A DNA stretch of 10,763 nt, from contig DPZQ01000200.1 of assembly GCA_003536295.1 (NCBI GenBank), positions 1 through 10,763 of the forward strand, in the 5' to 3' direction. The position numbers and the translations under genes were made by a program. Below, piece after piece: positions 1 through 5,522 of the stretch (position 1 is its first letter; every line of letters starts with the position of its first letter). The notes beneath the pieces are model-generated. The model was not told the origin of the DNA. It searched no databases and worked only from the letters and a program-made list of their open reading frames with translations. The DNA is from Rhodobacter sp. Its GTDB lineage: Bacteria > Pseudomonadota > Alphaproteobacteria > Rhodobacterales > Rhodobacteraceae.

Positions 1-198
1 TTATTTTTAAAAGCGCTTTATGTTCAATAAATCTTTTTAATTTAACATAATTTATTGGATTTTTCTTTTTTAATATAAAGCTTTGGTCGCAAAACAACGG
101 GTGCCATCAGCCTTGCGACCTCGCCCTCCTTGAAGTATAGTCGTAGATGAAAGACGGGCGGGATCGCTCAACTTACCCGTCAAGTGATCGAGGCATTG
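1..198. other. AT-rich leader upstream of purC, no gene seen
   Basis: The first 80 bases or so are very AT-rich, with runs of T and A, and the composition then changes to the mixed composition of the rest of the window. I see no coding sequence with a plausible start, ribosome binding site and family resemblance. A long minus-strand frame that runs through here is antisense to purC and is treated as a shadow. No -35/-10 pair with normal spacing is convincing, although TATAAA at 74-79 could serve as a weak -10. The segment probably holds the promoter and 5' untranslated region of the pur genes. Confidence 0.5.
85..120. repeat. Perfect 8-bp inverted repeat in the purC leader
   Basis: GGTCGCAA at 85-92 is matched exactly by its reverse complement TTGCGACC at 113-120, leaving a 20-base loop. 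The repeat starts where the AT-rich stretch ends, about 80 bases before the purC start. It could be an RNA stem-loop in the 5' untranslated region or a widely spaced operator. No run of T follows the right arm, so it does not look like a classical terminator. Function is inference only. Confidence 0.4.
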
Positions 199-960
199 AT
201 GGCACGTCGTAAGAAAATCTATGAAGGTACGGCTAAGATCCTTTATGAGGGCCCCGAGCCTGGCACTTTGATCCAATATTATAAAGACGACGGCAATAGG
301 ACGGCGATCCCGCCCCATGCTGCGGTTGATGGCAAAGGCGTGTTGAACAATCGTTTGTCCGAATTTTTCATGGCTGGGTTGAACAGCATTGGCGTGCCTA
401 CCCATTTTATGCGCCGTCTTAATATGCGCGAGCAGTTGGTCAGAATGGCCGAAATTGTGCCAATTGAAGTGGTGGTGCGTAATTTTGCCGCGGGAGATAT
501 CACTAATCGGTTGGGGATACCACTGGGTATGGCTTTGCCGCGTCCGATCGTTGAGTATTATTTCAAAGATGAAAAACTTGGTTCGCCCTTGGTGTCTGAG
601 GAACATATCATCGCCTTTGGCTGGGCCAATCAACAAGACATAGACGACATAGTGGCTTTGGCTTTGCGTGTGAATGACTTTTTGTCTGGCGTTATGATGG
701 GGGTTGGCATTCGGCTGGCGGATTTTCGTTTGGAAGTTGGCCGTGTTTGGGAGGGCGACTTTATGCGTCTGATCGTGGCTGATGAAATTAGCCCCGACAG
801 TTGCCGCCTTTGGGACAATCGCGGTCTAGACACCCCTGAACCAGACGGCGCACCACGCGTCCCGGTTCCATTACCCGATCCCTATACCGAGCTGGCGAAA
901 AGGCTGGGTGTTTTGCCATCAAACGTTACACACACAACCAGGCCCACATTAATAAATTGA
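199..960 (+). CDS. purC: Divergent SAICAR synthase (PurC-like), 253 aa
   Basis: PurC makes SAICAR from CAIR, aspartate and ATP in cytosolic purine synthesis. The ATG at 199 is chosen because GAGG (190-193) lies five bases upstream and the product then begins MARRKKIYEG, as alphaproteobacterial PurC does; the GTG at 184 would add five unlikely residues. Length is normal, and long conserved stretches remain: DGKGVLNNRLSEF (44-56), GVPTHFMRRLNMREQ (65-79), FLSGVMMGVGIRLADF (161-176) and IVADEISPDSCRLWD (192-206). Several family-conserved sites differ. The usual GKAK near the N-terminus is GTAK (T11). The loop at 31-43 is unlike the usual DATAFN-type loop. The GS ending signature 1 is GD (D100), the GDP motif is GSP (S129), the signature-2 Lys is R177, and the usual DKDVFR region (207-226) is a proline-rich stretch of the same length. 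The family is certain. Whether it is an active enzyme, a changed paralogue or a decaying copy is open. Confidence 0.85.
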   Translation: MARRKKIYEGTAKILYEGPEPGTLIQYYKDDGNRTAIPPHAAVDGKGVLNNRLSEFFMAGLNSIGVPTHFMRRLNMREQLVRMAEIVPIEVVVRNFAAGDITNRLGIPLGMALPRPIVEYYFKDEKLGSPLVSEEHIIAFGWANQQDIDDIVALALRVNDFLSGVMMGVGIRLADFRLEVGRVWEGDFMRLIVADEISPDSCRLWDNRGLDTPEPDGAPRVPVPLPDPYTELAKRLGVLPSNVTHTTRPTLIN

Positions 961-971
961 AAGGTCAAACC

Positions 972-1211
972 ATGAAGGCGCGTATCCATATTATGTTGAA
1001 AGATGGCGTGTTAGACCCCCAAGGTGAGGCTGTCCGCCACGCACTGGGCGCTTTAGGCTTTTCAGGAGTGACTGGCGTGCGGCAAGGAAAAGTGCTTGAG
1101 CTTGATGTCGTCGGTTCAGACAAAGATGCGGCCGAAATGTCCGTCAAAACCATGTGCGACCGACTTTTAGCCAATACTGTAATTGAAAAGTACACAATCG
1201 AAATTTCGTAA
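972..1211 (+). CDS. purS: FGAM synthase subunit PurS, 79 aa
   Basis: PurS is the small structural subunit of the three-part FGAM synthase (PurL-PurS-PurQ). It bridges the glutaminase PurQ and the synthase PurL so that ammonia can pass between them. The size (79 aa) and pattern are typical: an opening strand MKARIHIMLKDGVLDPQG (1-18), a central GFSGVTGVRQGKVLELD segment (29-45), and an ending with LLANTVIEKYTIEI (65-78). The ATG at 972 follows GAAAGG (959-964) by seven bases; a TTG at 957 in the same frame is less likely because it overlaps the purC stop and lacks this spacing. The gene begins 11 bases after purC, so the two are surely co-transcribed. Confidence 0.95.
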   Translation: MKARIHIMLKDGVLDPQGEAVRHALGALGFSGVTGVRQGKVLELDVVGSDKDAAEMSVKTMCDRLLANTVIEKYTIEIS

Positions 1212-1260
1212 AAAGCGCAAAAGCCCCCTTTGCCGTGCCCCTCGATCGAAAGTCTCCGAC

Positions 1261-1929
1261 ATGAAAGCCGCAATTCTGACCTTCCCTGGATCTAACTGTG
1301 ACCGCGATTTGGCCCTAGCCTTTGAGGCGGCAGGTGCCGAAGTGGTACGAGTTTGGCACAAGGAAATCGCATTGCCCGAAGGGGTTGATATTGTCGGCGT
1401 GCCAGGTGGCTTTTCTTTTGGCGACTATTTGCGCTGTGGGGCAATCGCTGCGCGTGCCCCAATTGCCGTCGCTGTACAGACCCATGCCCAAAGGGGTGGT
1501 TATGTTTTAGGGATTTGCAATGGCTTTCAGGTTTTAACCGAAATGGGACTTTTGCCAGGAGCGTTGATGCGCAATGCGGGGCTTAAATTCATCTGCAAAA
1601 CCGTGACACTAAAGGTTGGTGATTGCGACTGCGTCTTTACCAATGGCTATGCACAAGGCACGCATATTCAAGTACCGATTGCCCATCATGACGGCAATTA
1701 TACGCTGGACGCAGACACGCTGTCCCGCGTGCAGGCCGAGGGGCGCGTCGCCTTTACCTACAGCGACAATCCTAACGGCTCTATGGGTGATATTGCGGGG
1801 GTCTTGTCCCAAAACCGCCGTGTCTTGGGCATGATGCCGCATCCTGAACGGGTGGCTGACGGCGCAATAGGGGCTACAGATGGGCAAGCGATGTTTCAAA
1901 CTTTGGTCGGGCAACTTGCCCTTGCCTAA
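1261..1929 (+). CDS. purQ: FGAM synthase glutaminase subunit PurQ, 222 aa
   Basis: PurQ is a class I glutamine amidotransferase that releases ammonia from glutamine for the PurL-catalysed conversion of FGAR to FGAM. The start at 1261 gives the typical opening MKAAILTFPGSNCDRD; an in-frame ATG at 1183 would add 26 unrelated residues overlapping purS. The triad is intact: nucleophile C86 in GICNGFQ, and H194 and E196 in MMPHPER. Also typical are VPGGFSFGDYLRCGAIAA (47-64) and PIAHHDGNY (139-147). Length matches the family. The gap after purS is 49 bases, with only a weak GAAAG-like ribosome site. No purL follows, so the large subunit must be encoded elsewhere. Confidence 0.95.
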   Translation: MKAAILTFPGSNCDRDLALAFEAAGAEVVRVWHKEIALPEGVDIVGVPGGFSFGDYLRCGAIAARAPIAVAVQTHAQRGGYVLGICNGFQVLTEMGLLPGALMRNAGLKFICKTVTLKVGDCDCVFTNGYAQGTHIQVPIAHHDGNYTLDADTLSRVQAEGRVAFTYSDNPNGSMGDIAGVLSQNRRVLGMMPHPERVADGAIGATDGQAMFQTLVGQLALA

Positions 1930-1939
1930 ACAGCCTGTC

Positions 1940-1968
1940 TTGAGCATTGGCGCGGGCCTTGCTATGCT
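1940..1968 (+). promoter_or_regulatory. Sigma-70-like promoter for dctB, possibly leaderless
   Basis: TTGAGC (1940-1945) and TATGCT (1963-1968) are separated by exactly 17 bases, close to the housekeeping -35/-10 consensus. The -10 ends six bases before the dctB ATG at 1975, so a start site at the usual distance would fall on or next to the A of the ATG. No purine-rich ribosome binding site lies between purQ and dctB, which fits a leaderless message. This is inference from spacing alone. Confidence 0.5.
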
Positions 1969-1974
1969 TGCCCC

Positions 1975-3765
1975 ATGAGCAAACCAGCCGTGAAACAAAG
2001 CGGAAATGTCTCCAGTACGGCGGTGCTCCCGCAGCCTGTTACAGGGGGGGGCGTCACCTGGCGCATAAAGCTGATCGTTGGCCTGCTTTTGGCGATGACA
2101 ATCAGTGTGGTCTTTTATACAAATAAATTTTTAACCCAACGTTTCACCGAGGCCACCCGGAACCGCGCCGAGCTGCGGTTAACGCTTTATTCGGGGAATA
2201 TTTTAACCGAAGTTCAGCGCACCTCGATTGTGCCGCTGCTTTTGGCGCGGGATCCGGCACTTGTCGCCTCATTGCAGTCGGGGCAATATACTGCCACCTC
2301 GCAGCTTTTGATGTCCTTTCAAGCTGATATTGGTGTGGCGCAAATCACCCTTTTGGATAAGGATGGCCGCGTCGTGGCCGCCACCAACCGCACGCTTTTG
2401 GGAGCAAATCTGCGCAGTGAGCCTTATTTCGTGCTTGCGCAGCGCCAAGTTGATACGCTTTTTAACGCTACCCCCGGCCTTTCGGGCGGGTTTGATTTCA
2501 CCTATTCACGCGCGATTATGGTAGACAATAAACCTTTGGGGGTGATTGTCGTCTCGGTTGATTTGATGAAATTCGAACGTTTCTGGTCGGGTTTGCAAGA
2601 TGCGGTTTTGGTGACCGACAGCAAGGGCATTATCATCCTATCCACGCAGCCGCGTTGGCGCGATAAAACCATTGAAGAGGCGCTGACCAGCACCGCCACG
2701 TTAAAAGGTCTGTTTAATTTAAAGCAAGCCCCCTCGAACTGGACCGACGGCAAGGGTGAGGCCTTTGTTCAAGGTGCGGCGGTTTTGCAAACCAATGCGC
2801 GCGTGCTGTTTCGTGGTTGGCGCATCTATACATTCACCGCCTATAATTCGGTGCGTGAGCGTGTGAATGGCGTTCTGGCCCTTGAAATCATGGGGTTTGC
2901 AATTCTTTTGTCGATTGCCTTTTACTATCTGTCGCAGAGAGCCTGGTCCCAGTCGATCACATTCCAACGCGAATCCGCTGACCTGCGCCGCCTGAATTCG
3001 CGCCTTGAGGCCGAAATAGCCGAACGCGAAAAGGTACAAAAAACCCTGGAAGTGGCCGAACTGACCTTGGCGCAATCGTCAAAATTGGCGGCTTTAGGTG
3101 AAATGTCTGCGGCGGTCAGTCATGAGTTGAACCAGCCTTTAGCAGCGATGAAAACCTATTTGGCCGGAGCGCGGCTTTTGCTGCAACGCCGCCGTGCGCA
3201 AGAGGCGCTGTCTTCATTTCAGCGGATCGATGATTTGATTGACCGGATGGGGGCCATTACCCGGCAGTTGAAATCCTATGCCCGCAAAGGCGGCGAGGCC
3301 TTTGAGGCGGTGGACTTTCGCGACTGCGTGTCGCAGGCTTTGGCGATGATGGAGCCGCAGCTTAAACAGCGCGTCGTGCATATCAACCGCGACATTCCGC
3401 GCAAACCCATGATGGTCTTGGCCGACCGCATTCGGCTTGAACAAGTGATCATCAACCTGCTGCGCAATGCGCTTGATGCCACAAAAACTACCCAAGCACC
3501 GCATATAGACATTATCATGCGTCAGGAGGAAGTCGCCCTTTTGTTGGTGCAAGACAATGGGCCTGGGATTGCGCAATTGAACAATGTGTTTGAACCTTTT
3601 TATACCACCAAAAAAGCCGGCGAGGGGGTTGGGCTTGGGCTGGCCATCTCATCGGGGATTATCTCAGATCTTTCGGGGCGCTTGACTGCGCGCAATCGTG
3701 ATGGCGGCGGCGCTATATTTGAGGTGCAGCTACCTCTGATCGGTGCCACAGTCACACAGAAATGA
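1975..3765 (+). CDS. dctB: C4-dicarboxylate sensor histidine kinase, DctB type, 596 aa
   Basis: This is a membrane histidine kinase that by family senses C4-dicarboxylates such as succinate, fumarate and malate in the periplasm and phosphorylates the DctD-type regulator encoded next to it. Order of parts: a short cytoplasmic N-terminus, membrane helix 1 (about 30-48), a periplasmic PDC/Cache-like sensor (about 50-297, with LLDKDGRVVAATNR at 126-139), membrane helix 2 (about 298-318), a coiled-coil linker (about 330-370), then the kinase core. The H box is SAAVSHELNQPLAAMKTY, with phospho-acceptor H383. The N box is IINLLRNALDAT (492-503), G1 is DNGPGI (527-532), the F box is FEPFYTTK (539-546) and G2 is GVGLGLAIS (551-559). 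All are intact. The length is normal for DctB. The ligand is inferred from the family and the DctD partner, since no transporter gene is in view. Confidence 0.88.
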   Translation: MSKPAVKQSGNVSSTAVLPQPVTGGGVTWRIKLIVGLLLAMTISVVFYTNKFLTQRFTEATRNRAELRLTLYSGNILTEVQRTSIVPLLLARDPALVASLQSGQYTATSQLLMSFQADIGVAQITLLDKDGRVVAATNRTLLGANLRSEPYFVLAQRQVDTLFNATPGLSGGFDFTYSRAIMVDNKPLGVIVVSVDLMKFERFWSGLQDAVLVTDSKGIIILSTQPRWRDKTIEEALTSTATLKGLFNLKQAPSNWTDGKGEAFVQGAAVLQTNARVLFRGWRIYTFTAYNSVRERVNGVLALEIMGFAILLSIAFYYLSQRAWSQSITFQRESADLRRLNSRLEAEIAEREKVQKTLEVAELTLAQSSKLAALGEMSAAVSHELNQPLAAMKTYLAGARLLLQRRRAQEALSSFQRIDDLIDRMGAITRQLKSYARKGGEAFEAVDFRDCVSQALAMMEPQLKQRVVHINRDIPRKPMMVLADRIRLEQVIINLLRNALDATKTTQAPHIDIIMRQEEVALLLVQDNGPGIAQLNNVFEPFYTTKKAGEGVGLGLAISSGIISDLSGRLTARNRDGGGAIFEVQLPLIGATVTQK

Positions 3766-3772
3766 GGGTAAG

Positions 3773-5101
3773 ATGGCACGAGTCATGAAAATTATGATTG
3801 TTGATGACGAGATGGACATGCGGCAATCGGTCAGCCAATGGTTGGCGCTGTCGGGCTATGACACGAAGACCTATGCCAGCGCAGAAGAAGCATTGTGCCA
3901 TCTGTCACTTGATTATGCAGGCATTGTGGTCACAGATATCCGCATGCCCACAATGGACGGTATGACTTTTTTGAAGAAAATCATGGTGATGGATTCAACG
4001 TTGCCTGTGATTCTGGTCACAGGGCATGGCGATGTGCCAATAGCGGTCGAGGCGATGCGTTTGGGTGCCTTTGACTTTTTGGAAAAACCTTTTGATCCAG
4101 ATCGAATGGCTGAAATTGCCAAGCGGGCCACGCAAAATAGGCGCATAGTATTGGACAGCCGCGCTTTGCGGCGGGAATTGTCGGATGGGTCGGGGCTTGT
4201 GAAAAAGCTGATCGGCACCTCGGGGGTTATGCAGCGGTTGCGCGAAGATCTACTTGATTGGGGTCAAGCTGACGGGCATGTGCTGATCGACGGCGAAATT
4301 GGCACGGGTAAAACCTTGGTCGCCCATGCACTGCACGCCGTTGGTCCTCGCGCTAGGCGCAAAATTATCGCCTTTTCTTGTGCGGCTTGGTCCGAAGATC
4401 AGCTGGTCACAAAGTTGTTCGGCCCCACCGCCGACGGCACATTGCCCCTGGTCGAAGAGGCGCGCGGCGGCACGCTTTGCCTTGAAGATATAGAAGCGAT
4501 GTCTCATCCGGCGCAATCGCGCTTATTGGCCTTTATGAACGAGCAAGGCACCCCCCCGCAAATCCGCATCATTGCGATTTGCAACGATCATGCGCCTGAT
4601 AAAACCGTCGAAGGTGCGCTGCGCCCTGACCTTTTCTATCGTCTGAGTGCGATGACAATTACCTTGCCGCCGCTGCGTCAACGCGGAGAAGATATTTTGA
4701 CCATTTTCACGCAAATGGCCCAAAAATTTTCAGAAGAATATGGGTGCGACACTCCTATACTAACCACGCAAGAGGCGGCGCAACTGTTGCAAGCGCCTTG
4801 GCCGGGTAATGTGCGCCAGCTGATCAACATCACCGAACGTGCAGTTTTGCAAAGCCGTCGGGGGTTGGGGGCGGTTGTCGCGTTGCTTTTGGCCGATGAT
4901 GATATAGCCGGTCCTGCGCTGACCACCGAAGGTAAACCTCTGAAAGATTATGTTGAATCCTTTGAACGCATGCTTATCGACACGGCCATGCGTCACCATA
5001 AAGGCAATATCTCGGCGGTGATGGATGAGCTGAGCCTGCCACGACGCACCTTGAACGAGAAGATGGCCAAATATCATTTAGTGCGCTCGGACTATTTATA
5101 G
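3773..5101 (+). CDS. dctD: DctD-like response regulator lacking the GAFTGA loop, 442 aa
   Basis: Response regulator paired with the kinase upstream. The ATG at 3773 follows GAGGG (3764-3768), which overlaps the dctB stop; the seven-base gap implies one transcript and coupled translation. The receiver domain (about 6-120) has D11, D12, phospho-acceptor D55 in VVTDIRMP, T83 in VTGHGD and K105 in EKPF. The AAA+ domain (about 147-370) keeps Walker A GEIGTGKT (174-181), sensor I N271, arginines R284 and R290 in ALRPDLFYRL, and WPGNVRQL (343-350). A Fis-type helix-turn-helix ends the protein (about 400-440). Two things are odd. The GAFTGA segment that contacts sigma-54 is absent: LFGPTADGTLPLVEEARGG (215-233) passes straight over it. 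The Walker B acidic pair is E238-D239 instead of D-E. It may therefore act without sigma-54, as Rhodobacter capsulatus NtrC does. From memory, similar DctD proteins occur in other Rhodobacteraceae. Confidence 0.87.
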   Translation: MARVMKIMIVDDEMDMRQSVSQWLALSGYDTKTYASAEEALCHLSLDYAGIVVTDIRMPTMDGMTFLKKIMVMDSTLPVILVTGHGDVPIAVEAMRLGAFDFLEKPFDPDRMAEIAKRATQNRRIVLDSRALRRELSDGSGLVKKLIGTSGVMQRLREDLLDWGQADGHVLIDGEIGTGKTLVAHALHAVGPRARRKIIAFSCAAWSEDQLVTKLFGPTADGTLPLVEEARGGTLCLEDIEAMSHPAQSRLLAFMNEQGTPPQIRIIAICNDHAPDKTVEGALRPDLFYRLSAMTITLPPLRQRGEDILTIFTQMAQKFSEEYGCDTPILTTQEAAQLLQAPWPGNVRQLINITERAVLQSRRGLGAVVALLLADDDIAGPALTTEGKPLKDYVESFERMLIDTAMRHHKGNISAVMDELSLPRRTLNEKMAKYHLVRSDYL

Positions 5102-5180
5102 GGGTTGTTCAACCAAAGGGTCTGTGTTTGCTAAAAGTTTCGATTGTAATTTCCACAAGCTTCGCCATAACGGTCATTAA

Positions 5181-5200
5181 GGTGCGTTTATCAAACGCAT
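5181..5200 (+). terminator. Hairpin downstream of dctD, possible transcript end
   Basis: TGCGTTT at 5183-5189 pairs perfectly with AAACGCA at 5193-5199 around a three-base ATC loop, and a G-T pair (5182/5200) can extend it. It lies about 80 bases after the dctD stop. No U-tract follows on either strand, so it is not a textbook intrinsic terminator; it could be a 3'-end protecting stem or part of a decayed element. Confidence 0.35.
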
Positions 5201-5470
5201 ACCCACAAGATTCGCAGTTGCACGCGCAAGGCCGACATAGTGTTCGACACCGCGCTCACAATGGCAGATAAACGGCTTTAGGGTCACGCAGAGCCCGCCA
5301 AAATTTGGCACTCAGGGCAAACTTAATGAATGCACTTTGCATTTGGGACAGAACCGCGATGATGCGCGAGAGTAAAATGGAAAAATGCGAGTGGCGCCAA
5401 TATGGTGCCCGCGTGGGATTTCGACTTAGCGCCACCGCCCAAACAATACACCAACCCCAATCGCTTTTTT

Positions 5471-5491
5471 TGACCAGTATAGGTTTGGTCA
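5471..5491. promoter_or_regulatory. TGACCA-N9-TGGTCA palindrome upstream of rne
   Basis: TGACCA (5471-5476) and TGGTCA (5486-5491) are perfect reverse complements separated by nine bases, 32 bases before the rne start codon. The element directly follows a run of eight T in CTTTTTTTT-like context. It could be an operator for a dimeric regulator or a small stem-loop in the rne leader near the ribosome site. No regulator is identified. Confidence 0.35.
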
Positions 5492-5522
5492 TCACAGCTT
5501 TGGCACGGTGGAACGGAACACA

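Larger units (their letters stand above)
5102..5522. other. 421-bp region with no intact gene between dctD and rne
   Basis: No reading frame here has both a believable start and a family match. The minus strand carries short cysteine-rich stretches in different frames. One frame (about 5350-5180) reads RFCPKCKVHSLSLP, then a TGA, then VPNFGGLCVTLKPFICHCER and VGLARATANL. Another (5255 down to a TGA at 5109-5111) reads CRPCACNCESCGYAFDKR and continues in an amphipathic tail. These might be debris of a zinc-ribbon protein or transposase, but could be chance. The right end must hold the rne promoter and 5' untranslated region. RNase E messages are autoregulated through that leader in enterobacteria; nothing here proves the same. 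Confidence 0.45.

Noticed and set aside
184..198. GTG at 184 as the purC start
   Set aside because: The ATG at 199 has GAGG at correct spacing and gives the family-typical MARRKKIYEG opening.
70..636. Long minus-strand reading frame (188 aa) across the leader and purC
   Set aside because: It is antisense to a well-supported purC frame and shows no family resemblance; the plus frame matches PurC throughout.
5308..5327. Sigma-54 promoter-like TTGGCAC in the dctD-rne gap
   Set aside because: The distance from GG to the downstream GC is 8 bases instead of 10, and no TTGC element is present. A second TTGGCAC at about 5499-5505 also lacks the -12 element.
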